Assembly: GCA_911728435.2 (NCBI GenBank)
Contig: OU452201.1
Location: forward strand, 9,672,001 to 9,736,000
Source of the DNA: Apoderus coryli
Lineage: Eukaryota > Arthropoda > Insecta > Coleoptera > Attelabidae
Direction of reading: 5' to 3'
DNA: 64,000 nucleotides
A model generated the notes under the pieces. It searched no databases, was not told where the DNA came from, and saw only the letters and a program-made list of their open reading frames with translations. Positions 1 to 10,400 of the stretch are shown here, piece by piece. Both the position numbers and the translations under genes were made by a program. Numbering within the stretch: the stretch's first letter is position 1; each line of letters opens with the position of its first letter.

Positions 1-29
1 TGCTAAGGAAGACAAAATAATAATAATAT

Positions 30-531
30 ACCCATTCCATTTGAAAAAATTGACTTTCAACTGTTTTTATTGAACCGTTTTCAATATAATTTTTTGACCA
101 CCCTGTATAAACTAATCAGAAAATGTCTTGTCAATTCGAAAAAGAAGATCCCTCCTGATAAGAAAATACCTGCAAAATAATTATTAAATACTGATTTACA
201 AGGAAAAAACGGAATTCTTATGGAGCCCTAAACTGTAAATTTTGACATAAATCTTGATATAAGTCAAAAACGACTGACGTTAGGTATAGGACATGATACA
301 CGGAATATGTCTGAAATCTTATTTAGAATCCAAAAATGTAATAATATATAGCGTGTTCAATTTAAAATAACAAAGTTGCCATCAACTTCCGGTATAACCG
401 GAAGTGCTATGCCGTTGCTATTATATTATTTAACTAGAGCATATTTGACAATATAGACACTGAAATTTTCAAAATTCAATTCGAAGTAGTTTCTGAAATA
501 ATCTAATGGGGTGCCACCGTAGGACACCCTG
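30..531 (-). repeat. CAGGGTG-ended short element, copy 1
   Basis: On the minus strand this starts at 531 with CAGGGTGTCC, flanked by TA, and runs towards the window edge. It contains the palindrome CTTCCGGTTATACCGGAAG near 390-410, followed by a stretch that recurs at 36.5 kb. Its lower half matches the repeat at 15.17-15.63 kb, including a shared ATAAATCTTGATAT block. The left boundary is uncertain. No coding potential is visible. The ends suggest a non-autonomous mariner/Tc1-type element (TA target), which is inference. Confidence 0.55.
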
Positions 532-879
532 TATATAAATGTAAATGATAAAAAAGTAGGGATTTAGTTTGTCCTTAACGTCTAAGTGGTCTAAGGACAT
601 GCGTTGTGACAAATAAACAGATTGTTATCAATTTACAATAAATAAACAATTGAATAGATGGTTCCTCATGTTATAGGTACCTATTCAAGCCATATCTTTG
701 TCTGGTACACTTTTAGGGTGCATTAAGTTTTTGAAGTTGGTTTTGTTTAATGAAAATTTATTTTCTAACGCGCTTGCAGTTAGTTTCCTCAAATCTCTCA
801 AAAGCTCACGCTTAGGGTCATTATTATTTTATATTTTCATTGGTTTTATGTAGATGCTATATATATTTTTAAGGGAATT

Positions 880-891
880 TTATTATTATGT

Positions 892-922
<31 letters not shown>
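880..922. repeat. (TTA)n microsatellite tail of the retrotransposon
   Basis: An almost pure TTA run on the plus strand, AAT repeats on the element's own strand, ends the non-LTR element. This fits target-primed reverse transcription with a simple-repeat 3' end. Confidence 0.85.
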
Positions 923-981
923 GAATGGTTAGGCGGCACTGCCGTTAAAACCGTTACGTTCATTAAAAACAATTGTCCGTA

Positions 982-3810
982 TTATTTGTTTAAAGCATCG
1001 TACTTGTTTTTAAAAGAGTTCTTTGACACTGCACAAACACATTCACTAGGAAGTGAGTTCCACATTCTTACTATCCTATTAGTTAAAAAGTAACGACGAC
1101 ACAATTTACGAAATCGTTCAGGACATAGTTTAAAATCATGACCACGAAGTCTCAAATTCGTACTGCGAACAAAAATGGACAGAGGTACACTGTAATCCCC
1201 GTGCAAAATCTTATAAGTTTCTATTAGGTCCCCACGAACTCTACGATCCCGCAGCGTAGATAGGTGCAACCTATCCAATCTCTCCTCGTACTCCATTTCA
1301 CGGATTGCTGGACAGAGTTTAGTAATCCTCCTTTGAGTTTGCTCAAGAGCATGAATGTCCATCGCGAAATATGGATTCCACACCGTGGACGCATATTCCA
1401 GATTCGGACGCACATAAGTTTTATATAGTTTTTCAAAAAGTTCTATGGATGGGTTTTTAAAAGCTTTACACATCATGTACGACACAGCATTAGTCTTCTT
1501 AATTATTTTTGCGATATGATTCGCCCACTTTAAGTCCTTGCTCACTAAAACACCTAGGTCTTCCTGTGTCTCTACCGCCCTTAGTGCGACACCACCAACA
1601 CTATACTGACGTTCAGGATTGTTCGATCCAATATGCAACACAGAACATTTGCCAGCGTTTAGCTGTAGCAGCCAAGATCCTGCCCATTCTTCCACAATAT
1701 ACAGATCATTTTTTAATAAATTATGAGAACTCAACGGATTGTTAAATATTTTGATGTCATCTGCAAACAGAACCGACTTAGACTCCAGATAGGTAGGCAG
1801 ATCCGAAATAAAAATGTTAAATAACAAAGGTCCCAACACAGATCCCTGAGGCACTCCACTGCTCACCGTATATTCATTTGAGAGTTCTCCCTCAACTCTA
1901 ACTCTGCAAGATCTACCCGACAAGAAATCCCCGATCCAGTGAAGCAGATTGCCCCGAATGCCGCAATGATCAAGTTTATGCATGAGCCTTCCATGAGGTA
2001 GTCTGTCAAAGGCTTTACAGAAATCCAAGTACACAACATCAATCGGCTCTCGTCTATCTAAAGCTAGGGACCATGAGTTGACGCAGCTCAGTAAGTTAGA
2101 TGTCGTCGATCTGCCAGGAAGAAATCCGTGCATATTGTCCGAGAATCTCCTCGTTCTTATAAGAAATTCTGTCATTTCCTGCGCTATTAATTTCTCCATT
2201 ATTTTGCAAGGAATGGATGTTAAACTTACTTGCCGATAATTACTTGGAATTAATTTATTTCCCTTCTTGAATATAGGAATAACGAGAGAATTCTTCCATG
2301 AAGACGGAACTTGTCCCTCCAAAATCGAGCTCTTCAAAACAGCAGAGACTAGAGGAACGATGGTTGTAGCGTTTTTCAAAAACAGAGAATGTACTCCATC
2401 AGGGCCTGGTGAGCAGTCTTTCTTTAAGCTGACTATAGTCTCCAGAACTTTATCTTCTGTTATATCAATTGAAGTCAAAGAATTGTCGTTACGAGGGAAC
2501 CCGCGAATACACGGCAGGTCCGATGTGTCTTCTACTACATAACTCTTCTGAAATTCTTCAGCAAAAATGGTTGCAACAGTTTTTGGGTCCGAAACAAGCA
2601 TTCCGTCCTGATCTCTGAGCATTGGGGTGCTGACCTTTGAACTAAGAGTATTCCTTATATATTTGTAAAAATACTTTTGGGATTTGCTCTCGACGAGATG
2701 ATTCTCATACCGCTCCTTAGCAGACCTGATTTGGTTAGACACTTGATTACAATTATCTCTATATATTGCATAATCATGATCTGACCTAGATTGTCTATAT
2801 ATGTGCCAGAGTTTTCGTTTTCGATTGATCCGTTTCCTTAAAATATTAGTAATCCATGGTTTGGTCTTCGAAAACTCTGCCGTAACTTCGGGAACGAAGT
2901 TATTAGTACAATAATTTATTGTTGACATGAGTGAGTTCCACAAACCCTCAGTGCCACCTCCCTGTGATAGGTTAACCGATTGTAGATAAGAGTTTATTGC
3001 AGTATAATCAGCTCGAACGAAGTTTCTTTTCTTTACCGATTTATGGTCGACTCTGCCACAGATTATTTGTGATGTTGCAATAATGACTATATGGTCGCTT
3101 AATCCAACTGGAGGCTCATATGCAATCTCTGAAATTAAATTAGGGTCAGAGGTAAACACGAGATCAAGTATTGATGGCGCATTATTCTGTCGGTATCTAG
3201 TAGGCTGATTGACATGCTGCACTAAGTTAGTAGAAAGGTAAGTATTAATAAAAGCATCACATTGAGAGCCGCCCTCTGTGGGTCCAGGATCCGGCCACAT
3301 TATGGCCGGAAAATTGAAATCCCCAAAAATATGCAAATTCTCCAAAGAGCCGGATGCTGCTGTCAAAGCTGCAAGCAAACGTTCGTCGTCGTCTCGATTT
3401 GTTCTTGGTGGCCTGTAAATACAGGCAACATTAAATGTATAATCCAAAATGGAAACTTCAAGCCAAGTTGAATCGATCCTTCTTAACTCGAACAATTCGA
3501 CGACTTTCATACTTGTTTTTGTCCCAAGTAACTCTTTGATCACATAAATGCATGTTCCGCCTCCCCTTCCTTCTAACCGATCATTGCGTATCAAGTTATA
3601 GTTTTCTATATGTACTAACGAGTCGGAAATATCTCTGTGAAGCCATGTCTCAGAAACCAGTATTAGGACAGGATTATGTTTATAAACCACTGTTACAAAT
3701 TCACTGAATTTAGCTGTCAAAGACGCAAGATTAGTGTATAAGAATTTTAGTTCATTAAAAATGTTATGATGCTTAATACTGACGTCATGCCTGCAGCTTG
3801 ACTGATCCAA
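982..3810 (-). CDS. Retrotransposon ORF2: apurinic-type endonuclease plus reverse transcriptase
   Basis: 942 codons, uninterrupted. Residues 20-245 form an exonuclease-endonuclease-phosphatase domain with candidate catalytic residues all present: N27, E54 (SETW), YRPP at 132-135, GDFNFP at 163-168 and SDH at 238-240. The reverse transcriptase follows, with SPGPDG (477-482), YLDFCKAFD (594-602, motif A), GVPQGSVLGP (652-661) and FADD (682-685, active site). The C-terminal part ends in the WNSLP region usual for CR1/Jockey relatives, and RNase H is absent. The protein nicks target DNA and copies element RNA at the nick. Oddly, there is no AUG near the start. The first codon given here is TTG, and the first internal Met is residue 101, inside the endonuclease beyond N27 and E54. 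The frame is open upstream into the end of ORF1, -1 relative to it. Confidence 0.93.
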   Translation of the reverse strand: MDQSSCRHDVSIKHHNIFNELKFLYTNLASLTAKFSEFVTVVYKHNPVLILVSETWLHRDISDSLVHIENYNLIRNDRLEGRGGGTCIYVIKELLGTKTSMKVVELFELRRIDSTWLEVSILDYTFNVACIYRPPRTNRDDDERLLAALTAASGSLENLHIFGDFNFPAIMWPDPGPTEGGSQCDAFINTYLSTNLVQHVNQPTRYRQNNAPSILDLVFTSDPNLISEIAYEPPVGLSDHIVIIATSQIICGRVDHKSVKKRNFVRADYTAINSYLQSVNLSQGGGTEGLWNSLMSTINYCTNNFVPEVTAEFSKTKPWITNILRKRINRKRKLWHIYRQSRSDHDYAIYRDNCNQVSNQIRSAKERYENHLVESKSQKYFYKYIRNTLSSKVSTPMLRDQDGMLVSDPKTVATIFAEEFQKSYVVEDTSDLPCIRGFPRNDNSLTSIDITEDKVLETIVSLKKDCSPGPDGVHSLFLKNATTIVPLVSAVLKSSILEGQVPSSWKNSLVIPIFKKGNKLIPSNYRQVSLTSIPCKIMEKLIAQEMTEFLIRTRRFSDNMHGFLPGRSTTSNLLSCVNSWSLALDRREPIDVVYLDFCKAFDRLPHGRLMHKLDHCGIRGNLLHWIGDFLSGRSCRVRVEGELSNEYTVSSGVPQGSVLGPLLFNIFISDLPTYLESKSVLFADDIKIFNNPLSSHNLLKNDLYIVEEWAGSWLLQLNAGKCSVLHIGSNNPERQYSVGGVALRAVETQEDLGVLVSKDLKWANHIAKIIKKTNAVSYMMCKAFKNPSIELFEKLYKTYVRPNLEYASTVWNPYFAMDIHALEQTQRRITKLCPAIREMEYEERLDRLHLSTLRDRRVRGDLIETYKILHGDYSVPLSIFVRSTNLRLRGHDFKLCPERFRKLCRRYFLTNRIVRMWNSLPSECVCAVSKNSFKNKYDALNK

Positions 3811-3812
3811 AA

Positions 3813-3825
3813 TTAAAAATTTTTT
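3813..3825 (-). promoter_or_regulatory. Candidate -1 ribosomal frameshift site at ORF1/ORF2 junction
   Basis: In the ORF1 frame the last codons read TCA AAA AAT TTT TAA. Two overlapping X-XXY-YYZ heptamers fit: A-AAA-AAT (3825-3819) and A-AAT-TTT (3822-3816), the second touching the stop codon. The -1 frame after the slip is exactly the ORF2 frame, which lacks an AUG. No downstream pseudoknot was worked out. Termination and re-initiation at the nearby TTG is the main alternative. Confidence 0.45.
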
Positions 3826-5504
3826 GACGAATCGTAGTTGATGTACCCTCGCTGCCTCTCCAACCTGTTTTTATATACGGGGCAGTTAAAGTCTTTCGCT
3901 GAATGCTGACGATTCTGCAAATTAAGCTTCCTGCAATTGGGACAGTCGTAAGAATCACTACTACAGGTCTTTGCGCTGTGCTTCCCTCCACATTTAGAAC
4001 AACATTCATCCTCTTGGCAATATTTCGCAACGTGCCCGAATTTGCAGCATCTAAAACAGAGTGCAACTGATGTGTATTCTTGAACGTATATTTTCGTCAA
4101 ATCAAAGCTAAGCTTTTCATTCCGCATTATCCATTTAAATACCTCCGGACTAGTTTGAAAAATCCAGTTTTCCTTCCATTTATTGCGACATTCCCTTTTA
4201 GTTATATAAGAAATCATAGATTTGACATCCGGCCCGAATATGTCTACGATTTCAGGATTTTCCAAAATCAATTCATCTACAAAAGTGTCAGGGGAATGTC
4301 CCTTCAAAATTCCCGAAAACAGTATCATTGGATTTGATGGTGCAAGATTCTTAATAGTAAAGTCTGACTTACTTGATAAACAATTATTAAGTTTGTTCTG
4401 CTGAACTGTATCTTCACATTCCACCACAATACCACCATTTTGAAGCTGCCGAATGTTCCTGAACGTTCCACCAATTTTTTCCTTGCTAACTAAATGTTTA
4501 ATTTCTTCAATAACCTTTTTTGAATCTTTTTCATTATTTAACCTAACGATTGAGTCAAATCTATTTTTGGAAGGCGGCGTAGTCCATGAAGGCCCCGGTA
4601 CAGCCTGAGATGCCTGGGGTTTCGACGTTCTGCCTACTATTTCGCTGTATGTTTTTATTGGAACTTGTGCAGAAGATGACTGTTCGGCTGTTCTTTGGAT
4701 AGGATTTTGCGCAACATCCGTGTACTTGTTCACCGATAATAGTTTGTTTTGCTCTAGTAGTTTTAAGTTATTGACTTCCAGTTGACCAAGTTTGTAAATC
4801 AACTTAGTAATATTACTTTGGAGACCAAAGAGAACATCTTTCACAATAATCTGATCCTCCAAAGAAAACTCCGGCTCTAATCCGTTTCTCTTAGACGTGA
4901 GAGAATATAAGTTTTCTATATCTCGTACAATGATGTCGCACGTTGTATTTTCTACAGTCGTGTTTTGTTCGTCCTGGTGAATTTCAATACTTATGGTTTC
5001 AATAACCTTCTCATTCACTTCGACCTCAGCACTGGATTGTCCACCATCTACGTCTTGGTCGTCAGAACAAATTCCATCATTCACGCATTGCTTTCTGATT
5101 TTACATACTTCCAAAGCACTAGGACTCGAATTAGACCTGTTCCTCTTTTTAGACACCGTACTGTGATCTGCAGCTATATCGCGGTTCGTGAGTTCACTAA
5201 ACGATGGCGGCGTACGCTCAATTAATTTCTTAGGTTTAAAAATGTTTAATTCCTCGTTATTTGAATCCTCCTGTATATTTAACGATTTCTGACTAGTGCT
5301 ACCTATTGGTGTACCTATAGCTTTTCGGTCTGTGCTTAGATTCGGCTTATCAATTGTTGATAATTTTTTGCTAGCACTATTTATATTTTTCTGTGAACCA
5401 TCTACCAGTACCACGCTACATAATGATGGCTTTTTGGCACTTGTTTTTATAATCCTTGTTTCTGTATTTATATCACTTAAATCACCAATACTTTTATCAC
5501 CCAT
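3813..5504 (-). CDS. Retrotransposon ORF1: gag-like nucleic-acid-binding protein
   Basis: 563 codons from the ATG at 5504; the frame is open for 13 more codons upstream but begins there with GTG, so the ATG is preferred. A long polar N-terminal region is followed by a leucine-rich segment likely to form a coiled coil, then a basic region. Near the C-terminus are three zinc-knuckle-like clusters: CFRCCKFGHVAKYC, CSKCGGKHSAKTC and a looser CPNC...H...C. This is the usual ORF1 architecture of Jockey/CR1/I-type elements; the protein coats element RNA. The ORF ends TCA AAA AAT TTT TAA, immediately before ORF2. Confidence 0.9.
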   Translation of the reverse strand: MGDKSIGDLSDINTETRIIKTSAKKPSLCSVVLVDGSQKNINSASKKLSTIDKPNLSTDRKAIGTPIGSTSQKSLNIQEDSNNEELNIFKPKKLIERTPPSFSELTNRDIAADHSTVSKKRNRSNSSPSALEVCKIRKQCVNDGICSDDQDVDGGQSSAEVEVNEKVIETISIEIHQDEQNTTVENTTCDIIVRDIENLYSLTSKRNGLEPEFSLEDQIIVKDVLFGLQSNITKLIYKLGQLEVNNLKLLEQNKLLSVNKYTDVAQNPIQRTAEQSSSAQVPIKTYSEIVGRTSKPQASQAVPGPSWTTPPSKNRFDSIVRLNNEKDSKKVIEEIKHLVSKEKIGGTFRNIRQLQNGGIVVECEDTVQQNKLNNCLSSKSDFTIKNLAPSNPMILFSGILKGHSPDTFVDELILENPEIVDIFGPDVKSMISYITKRECRNKWKENWIFQTSPEVFKWIMRNEKLSFDLTKIYVQEYTSVALCFRCCKFGHVAKYCQEDECCSKCGGKHSAKTCSSDSYDCPNCRKLNLQNRQHSAKDFNCPVYKNRLERQRGYINYDSSKNF

Positions 5505-5645
5505 TATGCAAAAACGCGACAAATAAAGACGCTCAAATACCACTAATATACGTAAATATTGCTACTCAACTTAAACCGCACGTATTCGCGTTGAATTGTC
5601 CCTACTACTACTCAGTAGTATACAAAAGGCCTGTAAATAGGTAAT

Positions 5646-6375
5646 ATCACATATTACTTAAAAAAAAAATACATTACCTAACTTCATCAAATGATGAACG
5701 CAACATCCAATACAAGAAGAATAGGTAGGATAATATTTATAAGGGGCTTACCTTTTCTGATGCTGAAGGGTAAGTTTAGACAATTTTTGTCTCCCACAAA
5801 ATTAGAGCGAGGAGATCCGTTTAGGCCTTAATATTTAGAGTTATTTAATTGTTTGATCGACTAATAGAACCATACGAACCTAAACCCCAATAACGATATC
5901 CAAAAATTATAACCAAACAAAACCCACAACATTTTAAATCTTTAAATTACGTCAAATTCAATATCAAAAATATTTTAATATACTTTTAAATTTAATTTAG
6001 TAGATTTGGATACGCTTTTAATCCACTTTTTATGAGACAAGTTTTAAAACTTAAATGTTCGAAATGTTTCTTGGAAAAAATGTTCGACCTATTTAAAAAC
6101 TGGTCACGAAGACACTTAAAAATATTCAAAATAATTGAGTTTGTAAAAATCATTAAAAATAAATAAAATCTTACAACCATTCAAAAGTAATAGAATGTAC
6201 ATACATTTCACATCACACGTTGTGCCATTAAAATGAAAATAAAAGAAATAAATGGAGATTCGGAAGACCAACAAACAGAGACTGTGGTGAGTTCCATGGA
6301 ATGTACATTCTAAAACTGCATCCGTTTCTAACGTATTACCAAGTTAAGAGGATTTCATGTCCGTAAATATAATAA
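5646..6375. other. AT-rich non-coding sequence
   Basis: I see no exon or recognised repeat between the retrotransposon and the inverted repeat at 6376. A 62-codon minus-strand frame at 5992-6180 has no supporting features. Confidence 0.5.
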
Positions 6376-7098
6376 ATGAAAATAATTTCGTGGCAAAGCG
6401 GACTAAAATGTTGGCTTTACCTACACAAGGAATTTTGTTTAATTTAGCAGGGCCCCAGTCTAATTCGATAGAAACCAGACCGAGGCATGGGTCGACAGGT
6501 ACTGACGAATTCGTTTCGCTCTTGTTATGAGCTCGTCAGAGCACCATAGTCGCTGCCCATCACAAATATCGGCCTGCATTTAAGCACAATAGGATACACA
6601 ACAGTAGACACATGTAAACACATATCATCTACATGTACATAGTAATGCATATCCTATACCATGCAGAGGCCGAACAAACTCAATGTATAGGTAAAACCAG
6701 TCGTATAAATAGAAATAAATATAAATAAAAATAGTATGAACACAAAACGCTAGCAGGAGACCATTTTATCCTTCTGCCAGCATCTCCCAAATATTTGGGT
6801 TTCAGCAATGCTCGGACGGTGGTCTCCAAGCGTTCTGCCGTCGATGTTTAATGCCAAATAATGAAAAATTAATTTTTCATTATTTGGCATTAAACAGCAG
6901 GCCGATATTTGTGATGGGCAGCGACTATGGTGCTCTGACGAGCTCATAACAAGAGCGAAACGAATTCGTCAGTACCTGTCGACCCATGCCTCGGTCTGGT
7001 TTCTATCGAATTAGACTGGGGCCCTGCTAAATTAAACAAAATTCCTTGTGTAGGTAAAGCCAACATTTTAGTCCGCTTTGCCACGAAATTATTTTCAT
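6376..7098. repeat. Perfect 202-bp inverted repeat with adjoining 52-bp palindrome
   Basis: The arms at 6376-6577 and 6897-7098 are exact reverse complements by eye. The 319-bp spacer ends in a perfect 52-bp palindrome (6845-6896, centre 6870/6871) that directly abuts the right arm. An open frame across the right arm (to 7267) looks like chance. Related, diverged arms occur at about 30.39-30.45 kb and 30.81-31.07 kb, so this is a dispersed family. The identity of the arms indicates a recent event, or an assembly artefact. Confidence 0.85.
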
Positions 7099-7303
7099 GT
7101 ATTACCAAGTGTTCCGAGTTGGAGTAATTCATTCTCGTTATCGGATCACAGAAAATCTCGAGTGCCAGCCTATAATTTTGTTTGGGAACGGCTCTTGAGT
7201 ACACTACTTTCTTAATAGCTAAGCAGAACGATGCAATGGAGTCTAATTGAGTAGCCTCCAAGATCAACGAACTAAGATTGCAAAGACAAAAATACTGACT
7301 TAC

Positions 7304-7489
7304 ACATTGGGCATGTTGGCACCGATAAATCCATGGAGTCGTCTCTCATAGAGGGCTACTCCACCTTCAGACATGTAGCCATCAGAAATGTCCATACCCA
7401 TGTCATGGTTCCTTAGAATTTCACCATCTGACAGATAGCCATTTGCCAAAGTGATTTCACAATAGTCCGATCCACCATCTGCTTGAACT
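7304..7489 (-). CDS. sick: sickie exon 10: GYxSDGE / GYMSEGG signature
   Basis: The acceptor is CTACAG and the donor GT|GTAAGT. It encodes VQADGGSDYCEITLANGYLS through DISDGYMSEGGVALYERR. The duplicated GY(M/L)S(D/E)G motif followed by a Tyr-Arg-Arg segment is diagnostic of navigators. It ends after two nt; the next exon is beyond the left edge. Confidence 0.93.
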
Positions 7490-10400
7490 CTGTAGAATCA
7501 AAATATAACATAACCTAATTGTTTATTGTAAATGTGCATGAATCAAGGAGTAACCCAAATCATGAAGCAAGGCAAAAACGGTTGAATTTATCGAGGAACA
7601 AAGTATTTCTCCAACATTTAGCCATGACACAAACTTGCATTTGCAACCGTCTTCTCACCTCTGATAATGATGCTGTCTGGAAGGCAATGTCAATGTACTA
7701 CTGCTATAACCCCGCAATAAGGGTCGCATGGGTTCCACTGTACCTCCACTATAGTTCTCATCGTTTTCGTGCATCATCAATGCTTGCTTAATGTGATTCG
7801 GTATTGTTGTGCCTCTTTTCAATTTAGGAGTCACGAATTGGCTAACTTTTGTCGTTGTTTCATCGTAGGTCGATGTTGGTTCTTTCATGTCTTGTTTGGT
7901 GTCAAAATTTACCTACAAAAGAAAATGAATCAGAATGAAAAATAGAATATAGTGAATTAAAACGTTAAACCGAGTTATATAATTTAAATAACCAAACTTA
8001 AATTTTACTGTTATGGAATATTAAAGTCGATGTCTTGTCCTAAGAAGACTTCTCAAGTTTATAGAACTGATTATGCTCATGATATTTCATAAGTTTGAAA
8101 CACATGTCTATCTTTCGACAGGTTAATTTCACTATATGAGTTATTACTTCCTTTGCGCGAGAGTTTATTTATTGAATATTATAATTTTGTTATGAATTAT
8201 CATTTAGAATTATCGCACCTGCTCATGGGAATACTTGTTGGTCAGTTTGTTACCACTACTGTTATCTTCAGCTTTTTCCTCCGTTACTGTTTCCAAATAT
8301 AGCGTTTGAGGGGCAGGTGGTGGCGGGGACGTTGTAGACATTTCGTTCAAATACGATACGGGTTCTTTTCTGTTTGGTATTGGATTGGGTTTGTGGCAGC
8401 TAATCGCTAGTTGTTCGCTTGATGGTTTACAAATTATACTGCCTGTGAAATATCAAGTTCATAATATATGTAAACCCATTAGATTATAAACAGAATCAAC
8501 GAAGCCAGCTTATGAAATTTGTAATAATATAGGAATCCTTTTAAGACTATACAATTTGAGGAGCTACTTTGGTATGGGAAATCCAAAAAACAGACGTCCC
8601 AGTCCCAGATCCAAAACAGGAAGTTGACAATAATATACAGGGTGTCCGGAAAAAGGAGGTCAATTCGTTAACCACAGATTCCATGTGCAAAAATAATATA
8701 AGTTTTAATATTTAATTTTTCATTTTAGCCCTCCATGTTCGATATACAGGGCGTCAAAGTTGAAAATTTAAAACCAATATTTTTAAATAATTCTAGTATT
8801 TATTGAGATATTGGTTTGAAATTTAGTGTGTTGCTTCAGCATAAAGAGCTACTTCTTTCCAAAAAACATCACAAAAAAAAATTTCTTCATAGCCAAAATA
8901 CGGGATGTTCAGTACCCATTGACCCCCACAAGTTTTTATTACGTACGCCAATGACCTTTAAACTAAATTTTTATAGGTCACTATGTATTTTTGATTATTT
9001 TTTAACTCTTATAAAATTTCGATCAAATCATTTGTTTTTGAGATATTTTGAAAAGTATTGCCCCTTGTTGTCTACGCGGCTCACGGTATTTTCACTACTA
9101 AATCAAGCATATTTAACTCAAATTACCATTACCGTGCATCAAATTAAGTACAGTTTTCAAAAAGGTAATACAACACTACGAACACAAAATTGTTTATTAT
9201 TTTTAACTTAATTTGAAGCATCATAGTCAAATATTAATTATTTAAAAATATTATTTTAAAAACTTGAAAAAGTAACTAAATAAACATTACAAAAACTACC
9301 AGTCTAAAGAAATTGCTCGATATGACCCCAATTTTTTTCAATACATATGCGAGCTCTTTCAGTAAAGAAAATCTTAGTCTTTGAAAAAATATGAGGCTTC
9401 AACCTAAAGTCTTCCCCAGCTTGTAAGATTCTCTCTATTAAATGATTTTAAGTCAAAATCGGAACTTTATAAACACAATCTTTCATACAACACCAGACTG
9501 ATTAGTCCAAGGGAGTAAGATCTGGGGATTGGGGTAGCCATTTAACAGGAGCATCTTGGCCTCGCCCAATCCAGCGTCTTGTTTGATGCTTCGACGGCTC
9601 TGGCTAATCTTATAATGTTAAAATATCAAGCTACTCTGGTGTTACCTTGGGTACCTACTTAAGCAGTGTTTTAGTGTTGTCAAATTAGTTGTCACAATTT
9701 GACAGTAGTTTAACGTTTCAGAGTTAATATTTTGAATTATCGGTAATTTTATAAGTAAACACAACGAAAATGGATCGTAGACGAAACCATTTTATATGTT
9801 TTTCGGAAATGACGCATATGATTTTAATCATAGGTAAGATTTAAAGACATTTGATTGATTATAATCAGTAAAATTATATTTTTGTTTATTTAATAGAAAA
9901 ATGTAACTCTAACGCTAGGCGGTACGCAGAAAAGTTCCCTAATCGAATTCATCCAAAACGAAGGTATTTTTCAAATTTGGTTAAGCGACTAAGGCGCAGT
10001 GGAAGTTTTAGGGAAGACCGTAGAGGGAACTGCGGTCGACCCCGTATAATTCAACCCGAAAAAGAGGAGGGTATTTTAACAAGCATCGAGGAGGCACCAA
10101 ACATTAGTACGAGAGTTCTTGCTGCCTCAAAACTTTGAACTGAGATCTGGACTCTGTAGGTGGATATGCGAAATGCATGACAGAGATATACACTTCATCA
10201 AAAATATTTTGTTTACGGGCGAAGCTACCTTTACTAGAAACGGGGTCACAAATATTCATAATACACATATCTGGGCAGAAGAAAATCCTCATGCCGTAGT
10301 AGAGACACATCATCAAGTATAAACTTTAAAGTCAACGTGTGGATTGGTGTCGTGGATAATTTCTTTTTGTGTCTTGTAATTTTACCAGGGAATTTGACTG

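Larger units (their letters stand above)
880..5645 (-). mobile_element. Full-length two-ORF non-LTR retrotransposon (CR1/Jockey group)
   Basis: This is a complete-looking LINE-type element. A short 5' UTR lies above 5504, followed by a gag-like ORF1, an ORF2 with endonuclease and reverse transcriptase, and a 3' UTR below 982. The 3' end is an (AAT)n microsatellite (TTA repeats on the plus strand at 880-922) rather than poly(A), as in CR1/I-type elements. No RNase H domain is present. Both ORFs are uninterrupted, so the copy is young. It lies in a sickie intron or the region downstream of exon 10, in the same orientation as the host gene. The 5' boundary is approximate and no clear target-site duplication was found. 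Confidence 0.9.

Noticed and set aside
854..1093. 79-codon frame rich in Tyr
   Set aside because: The Tyr run is translation of the TTA microsatellite at the retrotransposon tail.
3785..4066. 93-codon minus-strand frame overlapping the retrotransposon ORF junction
   Set aside because: It overlaps the zinc-knuckle region of ORF1 in another frame and has no independent motif.
6944..7267. Possible additional sickie exon (107-codon frame)
   Set aside because: Most of it lies in the perfect inverted-repeat arm, it lacks navigator-like sequence, and the phase does not follow from exon 10.
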